From contig CM074865.1 of NCBI GenBank assembly GCA_037501455.1, positions 52,780,501 through 52,844,500 of the forward strand: a DNA stretch of 64,000 bases, given 5' to 3'. This stretch comes from Lantana camara (lineage: Eukaryota > Streptophyta > Magnoliopsida > Lamiales > Verbenaceae). The position numbers were made by a program, and so were the translations under genes. The notes below the pieces were generated by a model. The model ran no database searches. It was not told the origin of the DNA and saw only the letters and a program-made list of their open reading frames with translations. This document shows positions 1 through 10,850 of this stretch, piece after piece. Each line of letters begins with the position of its first letter. The first letter of the stretch is position 1.

Positions 1-2299
1 TTAAAGAGCATGAAATTAAATACAGAAATCATGCACGCGAGATCGAATTAATTAAGATCATAACATATATAACTTAATAAAACCAATTCCATAATTAAAA
101 CCATAATATATATAATATCACATACATTATATTACATTTATAATATATAATATAACACACACACATATATATAGGTATATATACACACACGTATATATAT
201 ATGTATATATACACACAAGTACACATGTAACCACATGCACCAATTACATATATATATATATATACATATTCATTCACACCTTATATATATACATAACACT
301 CACGCACACACCCTCAATTCATGCATGCACTTACACAATTCACCATCACACATTAATCTCACACATATTATATAAATTAAATACATTTAAGGCATCTAAT
401 TATCACAAACAAACACACTCACGCACCCATCTCATGCATCCAATATATAAGTATATATATATATCTAATATATAGCATAATGGAAAGAATAGCAAATGAG
501 TTCCATTTACACTTTAAATTCCAGACATTACACCTATATAAATATAGAGAGACACACACACACGCGTAACGCACAGCAGTTCGGCAACAAAAGCAGCAGC
601 AGTTTCGCACTTACAGCAGCAGATTTGGGCATGAAAACAGGGCAAGAACAGCATGTAATGCAACAGCAACGTAATGGAAGCAATAGCAGTAGCTATGGTC
701 ATAAAATCATGCTCAAATTCCATACAAAACAACCACAAAACTGACAGCAACACGCAGCTGTGACAGCAGCTCAATTCGTGCACAAAATCAATCAAAACGC
801 AGCTGAAAAAGAGGGAAAAACAGAGCACCAGCAGCACGTAACAGAACTCCACAAATCCAGATCATATTCCATGCATTTCATGCCTAAAACTCATGCAAGA
901 ACCCTCAAAATTAGCAGCAAGACCGAAGCAACAAGCAGCCATGACAGCAGTTTCATTTTATACCAAAAATCCTCTGTTTTTCCTTCTTAAACATAGCAGC
1001 AACGAACAGCAGTTAAGGGAACATAACAGCAGCCATAACCATGAAAACTAAGCACAAAATTCACACAAAACAGCCCCATACGTACATGGTAACATATATT
1101 CAAGAATTTCAAAGTTTAACCTAATTATTCACTTCAAGGTTCCAAAACTCAATCAAAAGTGGTTCAAATTCTGAATTTAATAGATGCAAATGATCATATA
1201 AGCATGTACATATCAAATATAAGCTTACCCCTTGAAGATGTTGGAAGAAAATGGAGATTGGAGCTCAAAATCTCCTCTAGGGTGAAGGTTACGGGATTTC
1301 ACTGTTGCTGCTCAAAAACTCAGAATTTCCTCCTTTCTCTTGTGTATGGATCGAGATGAAAAGGGTATGGGGTGATAATAGGCTGAGTTAGTGGAGTGTA
1401 GGTCCAGGTTTCATGTGAAAAGCTCAAAAGATGAGGGACTTAGGTGCAAAATGGTGAAAGGTGGTCATATGAGAGCGAGACCAAGTTACGGGCTGATTTC
1501 GGGGTATCAAACAAGGTCGAAAAATTACAAGGCCTGATCCATTGCACTCGAATCGTCGAAACGAGTTCAGCGGAGGTGACGGAATTCGAATCCGAATTCC
1601 CGAGCTCAAGTTACACTACCCGGAACCCAAGGTGCGCTAAGTACACTTTAGCCTCCTTTAGGTTACCCCAACAAAACGAGTCCCGAAAACCCAACAAATA
1701 AACCCGAAAACATGTAACGAGCACATATTCAAGTTCACGACTCATAAAACTCCAACATATTAAAAAGGCACGAAATTTCGATCTTAAATCGAACACGAAC
1801 GCACCACATTTCCACAAATATGCATATTATTCCAATCATAAAATTCAAATTTAAGAATTAAAAAATAAAATAAATAACATTAAAATCAATTTTTACGAAT
1901 TAAAAATAATTAAAGTTTTATTAAAAAGGCTATTTTTCAATTAAGTCCAAAACTTTCAAAAAGTGACAAATAAGTCCAAATCAACTTTTCAATTAAGTCC
2001 ACTATTAAATAAAATTGCACAATTAAGTCCTTAATTCAAATAAATCACATAATTTACGAAATTAGCTTGTTCGGGAATTAAATTCACATATCATAAATTG
2101 ATAAATTTCATATCATAAATCACTTGAGGCAAATTTTGGACATATAATTCAAATATTTCATGTAAATTCAAATAATTCATATAAGAATTAAAATTAAATA
2201 ATTCAAATAAACAATTAGAATAAATATAAAATGCGTAAATAATAATTTTAAATGAGCACATACGTCATACCTGTACGGTCTGAAAGTCGGGGTGTCACA
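1..2299 (-). mobile_element. 3'-ward fragment of a minus-strand gypsy LTR (start outside window)
   Basis: The right edge ends in GGGGTGTCACA at 2299 after a stretch matching the last part of the LTR at 17018-23868 (both have the phrase CATACCTGTACGGTCTGAA about 30 bases before the end, and both have a GTAAGC/GTAAGT donor-like site read on the minus strand, here at 1228). The left edge lies outside the window, so neither length nor TSD can be checked. Small open frames here (Gln/Ser-rich around 500-990) come from CAGCAG-rich sequence and look non-coding. On the minus strand the donor-like site would begin the intra-LTR intron described under the other LTRs. Confidence 0.75.
120..275. repeat. 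AT/AC microsatellite tract
   Basis: Alternating TATATA and ACACAC runs with interruptions. Low-complexity sequence inside the LTR fragment. Confidence 0.8.
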
Positions 2300-2571
2300 A
2301 GTTGAACCCGTTTAAGTGATGTTGATTTACCTCCTGGAATTCATAACTTATGATTGTTGATTAAATTTTTTGATAGTTCATATTTTGCATCGCTTCCGTA
2401 TTCAGGTTTTGCATATTTTACTTGTATAGGGTTTAAGTACCGCCTAGCTTAGGTTGGATTTTTCATTTGTCACCCGTTCGCTGTGACTTGGTGCGTGTGC
2501 GGACTTTCCATTTCGTACACGTGTCGGGTCATAGTGTGGGGGTGTGGTGCCCCACTTCTTGGGGTGCTACA
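2300..2571 (+). mobile_element. 3' end of a plus-strand gypsy LTR
   Basis: It contains the terminal module shared by the LTRs of this window: a CCGCCTAGCTTAGG box, TGTCACCCGTTCGCTGT, a GTGTGCGGA phrase, then TAGTGTGGGGGTGTGG, ending GGGGTGCTACA at 2571. The same modules close the LTRs ending at 13372, 44390 and 61149. The upstream part is cut off by the minus-strand LTR ending at 2299. Confidence 0.7.
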
Positions 2572-3645
2572 CTTCTCGTGCCCTAGACACTCCATCACTT
2601 TCAAAGCTCAAGTTCTTTCACTCCGACCACTTCTTCGACCATCCGAGGTAAGATTCCGACTCTCCTCAATGTGCTCTTTCTTCTCGTACCACCTTCTTTC
2701 CATGGATTCCATGCTTTCTTGCTCATTGTTGAAGTTGATGAATAGTACCCTTGAATGAAACTTGAATCTCATGACTTGTATGATGAACTATATGCATTCA
2801 AAGTGATATATGTTGCATCTTGAAGGTAGAAGAGTGCACTTATGCCTCCATCTTGCTTGGTTGTTGGATTCTTGAAGAAAACCCATTAATGAGCTTGTAT
2901 ATGCTTTAATGGAAACTCTATAAACACTTGATTAATTGAGCTAATATTGAGATTAAATGGTTAAGTATGCTTAAGTGATCATTATATCAAGTTTTGGGGC
3001 TATATCTTACATGAACTTATGGTATTGCTTTGATATGGTGTTGTTGCGTTGCCTTGCTTCTTCCTTCGTCTTTTCCAGCATTTGATATACGTTTTGGAGC
3101 TGAAACTCTGCCCTAAGACACGGGGGTGAAGGATTTGGCATCACCCCGTGACACTTCCTTTATTTTGCGGAGATTTTGCCGCTGCCCTGAGTTATGGCCG
3201 TGACTCCCTTTATTCTTGGGAAGAGTCACGGCCGTTGCTCATTCAAACAGTCTCGAATTGAGATGAAATTTTAACAAGATCAAGCTATTTTAGTTTGAAA
3301 CACTTTCCTTTTTACGGCTTGTCAATATCTAATCTGGTTTGAGAGATATGATCATTTTATTTTGGCATTGCCACTTTACCGATTTCTAGCTTTTATCCGA
3401 ATTCAAACCTACGCCATTTTTGGACCAGTTTGAACCACAATTCAAGCCATACGCCTTTAGAAAGCCCTATTTGTTTAGTTTCTTGTGCAACAAACAAAAC
3501 TCAATTTGAATTTCTCAAACTCAAGATATTCCCATTTTTCTACAACTTGTGCATTTCGAAAAAACTTTTAGCTTTAGCCCCATCTCACTCGGAACCCCCT
3601 TCTCTTACCTCTCCTGTCATTCTATACTCCTATTACAGTTAATTA
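2572..3645 (+). mobile_element. Plus-strand LTR fragment, internal part
   Basis: No gene seen. A GAGGTAAGATTCC donor-like site at about 2646 and the CAACAAACAAAACTCAATT phrase at about 3490 also occur in the same order in the solo LTR at 58440-61149, so this looks like a truncated relative. It carries GGCCGTG/CACGGCC half-palindromes at about 3117-3240, in the same relative place as the palindromes of the other LTRs. Borders are approximate. Confidence 0.5.
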
Positions 3646-3977
3646 CAATTTCAGGCATGCAGTGGCTGGTGAGTGAGGGCAAGGATCTCCAACCATATCT
3701 CCCGATAGTGTACAGTAAAGTGATTTCAATTTAATAGTTATCATGCATTAGTTATTACAGTACAATCAGGAACAAGCAATCGTTCCTTTTTCCTCCGAAG
3801 TGATGGACGAAGTTGCAAGGCCCAAACCATCCAGGACAAGACGAGTATCAGGTGCATAAATCCTATGCTTGGAAGTCTCATCTCCCACTAACCTCCTGGT
3901 GAAGTCAGGGTACATCCTACAGGATGGAATCCACGTAAGAGCTAGCCGGCCCTTGCCTTTCCGGTTTACTCATTATG
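3646..3977 (-). mobile_element. Left remnant of an old minus-strand LTR hosting element G
   Basis: Weak but ordered similarity to the middle of the element C LTR (about 24900-25100): TTCCTCCG, a GCAAGGCCC phrase, CCTTGCCT near the end. It continues after G at 51720, where the text again follows the C LTR (ACATATGGGTTGTAGG, AACTAGAACGAAAAC, CCTCACC). TTATG at 3973-3977 is the left TSD of G. Confidence 0.45.
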
Positions 3978-6188
3978 TGTAACAGCCCAAAATAGGGTCT
4001 GGATGAAAACGGTAAGCTAAGGGCATTGGTAAAGCGTTTATAGACCGTGATCCAACTTTAAAACCTTCATGTTTTGCATTCTTACACGATCAAAGTGCTT
4101 ATATGTGACCGACAGTGTTTTAAGGGGGAATTCTTGACCTTTGATATAGTTTACTATTCATAACCCGAGCCTACATTGTTCATATTGCTACTCGAACCCT
4201 AGAGGTTCACAACACATGTTTTTGAATAGTAAAAATGAAATAAAACTTGTGCTTTCTTAATAGACATTTGCACCTAGGGTTTTCATATCCAGGGTCTAAA
4301 ATGTGTTTTCAAAATGAGTTTTCTTTCGTGGACTTGTTTCATAACCTAAGGTTTTGCGATAGGATTCATAATTTGATTAATTCTTATTCGATTATAGTAA
4401 GATCATAGTCCCATGTTAAGAGTAACTCACTTTAACGTATTCCTTTGTGTGTTACATTTCTCAAATACCTTAAATGGTATTACTCTCTTGTGTTACATGT
4501 TCCTTGTTCATTTGTTTCATGCATTTCATATGCATGATGTTAGTAGTGGGTCTTAGTTCTTAAGCTCACTCTAGTACACCACCTACAGGAGTTAAAGTCG
4601 AGCACTGGGATCCCCAGGGTACCGCGTAATCTGTCTTCCTACCTTTTGTTACTATTAGGTGAGGTGACGTTAAAACGTTTTCCAACTGGAACCATGATTC
4701 TACTTCAGTATCATATGTTTTGAAATTCAAAGCTAAGCCTCGTTTTGAACTATCCCTTTTCTTGGGATATTCTTTTGAAAGGACCATTCATACTTTAATA
4801 GTATACCTTGATCCAAAGCACATGTTTTCCAAAGTTCTGCATTCTTGTTCAATGATAGTTACATGTTCTGCATATGTTTTCAAAGTAGAGTTTCACATGT
4901 TCATATGTTTTACAAGACAACATCACATGTTACAGTTACAGTTTCACATGCTAATAGTTAGCACCCGGAGTGGTGCTCTGGTCACTGCTAATCTGAAATG
5001 CAAGCATATAGTTTACAGTTTGGGCCCGGCGGTTATGTGTAGAGGTGATGTTCCGGAGGTGTGCGCCAACGACATCACTAATATCGGCCGCCACAATTAG
5101 ACAATTGACACCGACTTTTAATAGGAGGTTTGTTAAGTCAAGACAATCTGTCTGGGAATGGACCAAAAATCTATTCCCAGTACATGTTTACAGGTCGCCT
5201 ACGGCTAGCTACCCGAAGTGACAACCGGTAGAGGATGGTGCATGTTTGTATGTGTTGGTGGGGTATTGTTGACCTTCGTCCGATACTCTACTATATGTGA
5301 AGTTATTGTTGATCCTGGTCCGATACTCTACTTATCATGTTTTCTGGAGTAAGGTTGGAGAAGCCTAGCTTACGGGCAAAATTCTGTTTCATAAATGATG
5401 GTTCATATTTGGAAAAGTTAACTCTACCTTTATCCCGTTTTATGAAAACAATATGAACCATCCATAGCATATGTGTGCGCGTGTGACACCATTCATAAAA
5501 GAGTTTTGAAACTTGTATTCTTTTACAACATTGCATTTAAAAGAGTTTTATCAATCGAACTTGTTTCAAGTTCTTCTTTAAAGCTTGGCATTAACAGTTC
5601 TGAAATTTAATTCAAGTTCTCTATCACTTACAGTACTTTCTTTAAAGTATTCCCTCACTTAGTCATTTTGACTAATACCTCTTCCGTTTTCTTGCCTCAT
5701 GGTTTCAGGTCTTGCAGCCGCAGTCTAGAGGTATCTTGAAGCTCTAGATTGTCATTTTTGTTTCAGTCAGGACTTAGTATTATTCTCTTTTGTGTCCTGC
5801 ATATGTTATATGGCTGCATCACTATATGTTTCTGAATATTTGAGTATCTTTGTAATACTCTTCCTGCTACTCTGCTACCGATACCTTGAACTCTGTTGTA
5901 TAGGTATCAATATTTGAATATGATACATGTTCTGACATGCCAAGTCTCTCTTACAGATCAATATGTTCTTGCTTGTTACATGCCATCACGCACATGTTTT
6001 CAAAAGTTTTAAAATACTCTGATTTTCTGCTGCATAGCCACATCGTTATACATGTATAGTTCTGAGTTTGATAGCCCTTCGCTGGAGTATTTCTTGAGTG
6101 ATGTCTCACACCATTACTTGAGAGATGCTTCAGTACGGCTGTTGAGACGCCGCTCTCCTCATGTTCTGGTACGGGTGGGGGCGTCACA
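3978..6188 (+). mobile_element. 5' LTR of element G, internally deleted
   Basis: Starts TGTAACAGCCCAAAA and ends GGGGGCGTCACA, next to the primer-binding site. It aligns with the 3' LTR (47215-51719), but the 3' copy holds about 1.8 kb more between the phrase AACACATGTTT (47421) and TTGAATAGTAAAAATG (49733), even after removing the TRIM there. In the 5' copy the two phrases are directly joined at about 4220, with a short T-run as microhomology. The lost part holds the only good TATA box (48252), so this LTR probably cannot start transcription. Confidence 0.85.
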
Positions 6189-6196
6189 ACCTGAGG

Positions 6197-6208
6197 TGGT
6201 ATCAAAGC
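6197..6208 (+). promoter_or_regulatory. Primer-binding site of G (initiator tRNA-Met)
   Basis: TGGTATCAAAGC, eight bases after the LTR end. This matches the 3' end of plant initiator tRNA-Met (usual form TGGTATCAGAGC) with one change, and is standard for gypsy elements. Confidence 0.85.
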
Positions 6209-6375
6209 ATCGGGTTAAGTAAGAAGAGACTTAACCTAGATTGCTCTCATGTTGCATCATGGATTGTTCACGCATTGCATCCAGGATCATTCTCATATTG
6301 CATTAAGACAGGATATTTGGGGATTGTATGGTTCTATTATCTGGATTTCATATTTGTGGTATCTTCTATATAGCT

Positions 6376-7029
6376 ATGGCAGTTCAGCCACACCGTGATC
6401 CTAATCATCAGCAGATGGATGAGGCTTTCTTTGAGCAGTTTGAGGCCCCGCGTACTGTGGCAGTTTCTCGTAGTGGAGGCACTCGTTTCTATACCTGGCG
6501 CAGGTCTAGGAACAATGTTAGACCTGGGTATTCCCATCCTAACAGAGTTGTGCACTATCTCGAGTCTGAGAGAGATGGTTACTTTCAGGAGTATCAAAGG
6601 ACCCGTGAGGTCAGGTTGGAGTCTATACGCTATCAGGATCAGTCACTGCAGCACCAGATTGATAGGGACATTGCTCGTGAGAATGCTGCAGAGATGACTC
6701 ATGTTGCTGAGCAGAGGACTGCTCGTATTGCTGAGCTGGAAATATACCTTATGCAGATGACTATCGACCGCGATACCTCGATGGAGCGTCACCAGCACTA
6801 CCGTGCACGCGTGAGAGCTCGCCTGTACGATACCTATCACTTGTCCGATGAGCAGGCAGTTAAGGAGGTCGAAGGCCAGGATGTCAGTTAGGCCTCTCAG
6901 GAGCCCGAGCCTATGCAGGAGCAGTCCGATGGAGGCGATAGAGGTTCTGATGATGATGATGACGATGACGGAGATGACCCAGTAGGACATGGACAGGTGT
7001 GTCTGATGACACGACCAAAGGTTATTTAA
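6376..7029 (+). pseudogene. Extra ORF upstream of gag in element G, unknown function
   Basis: An open frame starts at ATG 6376 (MAVQPHRDPNHQQMDEAF) and runs 172 codons to TAG 6889-6891. The same frame continues with acidic, plausible protein (EPEPMQEQSDGGDRG, then an Asp run at about 6946-6975) to TAA 7027-7029, so TAG 6889 is likely a later nonsense change in an ORF of about 217 codons. The middle is Gln/Arg/Glu-rich and heptad-like (about residues 55-130), suggesting a coiled coil. No gag, protease or other domain is recognised. It lies between the primer-binding site and gag, where some plant gypsy lineages (Ogre/Tat) carry an extra ORF, which is not what I expect in a Tekay-like element. 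Confidence 0.55.
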
Positions 7030-7770
7030 ACCACAGTTATCAGGGTTGATTGCTGATGGGAGGTTTCTGTATATAGTACCGACGCATATATATCTATCTA
7101 TGGATGGCGGAATTATAGCCGGGATGGTTCAGGACCGACTTTTGGATGAGGGGATGTATAGCTATGGTAGATGATCCCCGATTTTTGGCGCCACGGATGA
7201 CGATTCAGATGACATGGTACCTACTAGGTTATCTTCAGCAGGGTTGGACGGATTGGTAAGGCCTGTAAGGGAGTCAACTCGATAGCATCGGGTCCTACCC
7301 ATTTTGATTTGATACTGTTATGGCCTGTAGTAAAATTTTACCAAACCTTGCACAGTTATAGCACTTTCGGCTTTATATTATCTGTTTACTGCTTTCCATA
7401 ACTGTAATTGCATGAGTCTTGAGTTGCTTCAAGATACCATTAGGGTCGATAGTAGGATCATGCCATTTCATTTATTGATAGCATGCTATTATTCTTGTTA
7501 ATATGTTGATCATGTTTCGGGATATGTTATACATGTTTCTGATATGTTGATATGTTACACGAGCTTCTGTTCCCATTTACATGTTGTCTGACGGTTGTTT
7601 CTGATTATATGATATGTTGGGATCCTTGCTGATATGTTGTTGTGGGAATGTGTTGTTCTCATACTTATATGTGACTACGTGGAAATGTGAATACGTGGTT
7701 ATGGAGTCTGTGAATCATTATATGTCATGCATCGAATATATATCTGAATGCTTATGAATTCAGTAGCAAC
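7030..7770 (+). other. Non-coding leader between extra ORF and gag of G
   Basis: I see no gene here. AT-rich in its second half, with repeated GATATGTT words (about 7500-7660). It probably belongs to the untranslated leader of G. Confidence 0.5.
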
Positions 7771-8768
7771 ATGCCACCGAGAAGAGCACCCCAGAATCGT
7801 GTACCACCACTGCCACTCCATAGAGATGATATGCCACCCCGAGATGCTACGCCGCCCCACAGAAATATCACGCCACCTAGAAGGGAGGAAACCCTAGAAT
7901 TAAGGGATGTGCTACGATAATTTTGAGGGCTTGCACGCCGAGAGATAATCCTCATAATGAAAGGTCACTGGAAAAGTTTTTGAGGATGAATCCACCTAAG
8001 TTCTATGGAGAACCGAACGACCTAAAGGCTGAGAATTGGATTACTAGTCCTGAGAAGATTTTCGAGGCTATGGAAATCTACCCAGAGGATCGTGAACGTG
8101 TTCGATATGCTACTTTTCTTATGGAAGGAGCTGCATACAATTGGTGGAAGCACGTTCAGCACATGTGGATTGAGAGCAACGTTGAAGGAAGCTGGGTTGA
8201 GTTTATCAGAGAGTTTCAGCAGAAGTACACCCTTCAAGTGATTCGCGATGCACGAGAGGCTGAGTTTATGAATCTGGTTCAAGGAACTATGAATGTGATG
8301 GAGTATGAGGCTAGGTTCATGAGGTTGATCAAGTATACGCCTCATATTTTGAATGATGAGCATCGCAAGACGAAGAGGTTTATCGATGGGCGGAAGCCTG
8401 GACTTCGGTGGGCACTTGCTTATTTGGATATTGAGAACTACAACAGGGCCGTTGACAAGGGACCAAAGGTTGAAGCAGCCCACAAGGAGATCAAGATAAC
8501 TGTTGTACGTCAAGGACCTTCTAACCCTAAGCCTTATAAGGGAACAAACGACCTTCCAGATCTTTTCCCCAAGGAATCGGGAAGAAACCCATGGTAGCAC
8601 CGCAGCAGTAGAAAGCTCCACAGAAACTGAAGCAGAAGGCCCTACAGCAACAACAGAGGGCACCGTGGCAGCAGAGAGCACCTCAGCCAGGTCAAGAGTA
8701 AATTGTTTGCAGATATTGTCACCGAACGGGACACACTGAGGAGAACTGTCGCAAGAAAGCTGGATAGT
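7771..8768 (+). pseudogene. gag: gag of element G (capsid and CCHC knuckle), frameshifted
   Basis: A Pro/Arg-rich start (MPPRRAPQNRVPPLPLH) opens at 7771 and hits TAA at 7918-7920. The capsid part follows in another frame (7923-8597): KFLRMNPPKFYGEPNDLKAE, FLMEGAAYNWWKHV, FQQKYTLQVIRDAREAEF and EYEARFMRL are typical of the retrotransposon gag domain, which packages the RNA into particles. After a stop and a second shift comes a CCHC zinc knuckle (CRYCHRTGHTEENC, 8708-8749) with the right C-X2-C-X4-H-X4-C spacing, then TAG 8766. The order is normal for gypsy; at least two frame changes make it non-functional. Confidence 0.85.
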
Positions 8769-8773
8769 GTTTC

Positions 8774-9382
8774 GTGTGTGGTTCCCCTGAGCACCAGATG
8801 GATAGCTGCTGCCTGAACAAGATCAAGAGATTTGGGGTCCAAGATAAAGGAAAAACAGTGGTGGGTACGACGAACAAACCGGTGGTTAAAGGCAGAGCGT
8901 ATACTTTGGATGGTAATGAGGAGGTTGATCGTTCATCTGTTGTGGAAGGTATTGTGCACATTCTTAACAGACCAGTTAAGGTCTTGTATGACCCTGGTGC
9001 CACGCATTCATTTGTTGCATCTAAATTGTGTGCGCATTTACAGTTTCCACTTGAATACTTGCCATATAAATTTGAAGTGAGTTCTCCTTTGGGAACTTGC
9101 CTTGTTACGGATCAAGTATATAAACGTTGCCCTATATGTATTGGTACCCATTGTTACCCAACGGATCTTATTGAGTTGCCGATGACAAGATACGACGTTA
9201 TACTTGGTATGGATTGGTTGTTTAAGTACCGAGCTAAGTTGGATTGTTACAAGAAAGAAGTCATCTTGGAAGAAGATGAAAGTGGGACATCAGAAAGGAA
9301 AGTTGAGAAGTTATCGGTTGTTTCTTCGATGTAAGCTAAGAAACTGATTCAGAAAGGAGCTAGTGGATTCGTTGCTTATCTT
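8774..9382 (+). pseudogene. Aspartic protease region of element G
   Basis: Same frame as the zinc knuckle. The active-site motif reads VLYDPGATHSFVASKLC, that is D-P-G-A where D-S/T-G-A is the rule, so the catalytic Asp is kept but the neighbouring residue is changed. The second conserved part (YDVILGMDWLFKYRAKLDC) is intact. The enzyme would cut the Gag-Pol polyprotein. TAA at 9332-9334 ends the frame, and the same frame resumes at once towards RT. Confidence 0.85.
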
Positions 9383-10087
9383 TTGAATAGACCAAAAGAC
9401 CAATTGAAGATTGAGGAAGTGGAAGTGCTGAACGAATTCCTAGATGTGTTTCCTGAACATTTGAATTCGTTACCTCCTGACCGAGAGTTGGAATTTACAA
9501 TCGTGACGATATCAGGAGCTGAGCCATACTCCAAGACACCTTACAGAATGGCTCCAGCTGAATTGGAAGAATTGAGAAAGTAATTGGACGAACTGATAGA
9601 GTCTGGATATGTTTGACCAAGCACCTCTCCGTAGGGAGCTCTTGTGCTTTTCGTTAAGAAGAAGGATGGGTCATTGTGTTTATGCATTGACTACCGGGAG
9701 CTGAACAGAATGACGATCAAGAATAAGTATCCTCTCCCTCATATCGAAGAGTTGTTCGATATACTACAAGGATCGAAGGTCTACTCTAAGTTAGATCTTA
9801 GACAAGGGTATTATCAATTGAAGATCAGGGAAGTAGATATTCCGAAGACTACTTTCAATAGCCGATACAGACATTATAAGTTTGTAGTAATGCCGTTTGG
9901 TTTGACGAACGCACCAGCTGCATTCATGGATATGATGCACCGTATATTCAAGCCATTCCTCGACAAGTTTGTAGTAATCTTCATCGACGATATCTTTATG
10001 TTTTCAAAGACACCGGAGGAACATGCTGAACATCTACGAATCGTGTTACGCACTTTGCTGGATCACAAGCTATATGCAAAATTCAAC
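9383..10087 (+). pseudogene. Reverse transcriptase of element G, N-terminal part
   Basis: The frame is unchanged from the protease and broken only by stops: TAA 9581, TGA 9614, TAG 9632. In relatives these sites read Gln, Arg and Trp (the last in PSTSPWGA), so all fit C-to-T or G-to-A changes. RT motifs follow in order: [59 protein letters not shown] (catalytic FIDD). Coding stops after DHKLYAKF, where element X entered; it resumes with SKCEFWLE at 44391 and, in a duplicate, at 13373. Confidence 0.9.
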
Positions 10088-10850
10088 TATAACATCCCGC
10101 TCGCCCGCCCGTACCGGTACGCTGTTTCGAGATTGTTATATGCGCATTTAAATTATTTTACTTATGCAATACATGTTATTTTAATGATTATGGGATTATT
10201 TGAATTTATTTGAATTATTTCATATATTTGTAAATTTGAATATTTAAACGTTTTTAATCTTTTGAACTTGTTTTTAATTCGTTTGAGTTCCAACTTGTTT
10301 CGAAATTTTGTGAAAATTTGATATGCATGAATAATACGTGTTATGAATACATTTACGTGCTCGTTTTAAGTTTTCGGACTTGTTTGATATGGTAACACAC
10401 CATATTTTATTTGTTAAGGACTAGAGGGCCTAACTAGCTTTAGCGCACCTTGTGTTGCGGAAGCCGTAACTTGAGCTCGGGAATTCGGATTCGAATTCCG
10501 GAAGTGACGCCGTACTCGTAACGAAGAATGGATCTAAGGAACCTATCCTTGTATTTTTCTAAGTTCGTTTGAGCCTCCGAATTTTGCCCGATCCGTGTAC
10601 CTCGTACAGGATTTCCACCCTTTACCGTTTTGCACGTAATTTATTCGTTTTAACTCCGTTTAACCAGATTCTTGAACCTATTTCACCCTAAATCTCCCAC
10701 CTACCCTCCCAATCACACATTTAATCCTCCAACCCTTGGGAGAACCGATAAATAGCAGGAGAAAGGGATAAGGAAAAGAGATTCCCATCACTATTCACCC
10801 AAGTCCGATTTTGAGCTCATTCTACCTTCTTTCTTCATCAAATCAAAGAG

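Noticed and set aside
496..990. Gln/Ser-rich ORFs on both strands
   Set aside because: Low-complexity CAG-rich LTR sequence; no start context, domain or conservation signal.
6197..6208. tRNA gene at the TGGTATCA.AGC sites (also 30371, 46487, 48687)
   Set aside because: Only the tRNA 3' end complement is present, at the expected place after each LTR; these are primer-binding sites.
6643..6990. 115-codon minus-strand ORF
   Set aside because: Antisense shadow of the upstream ORF of element G.
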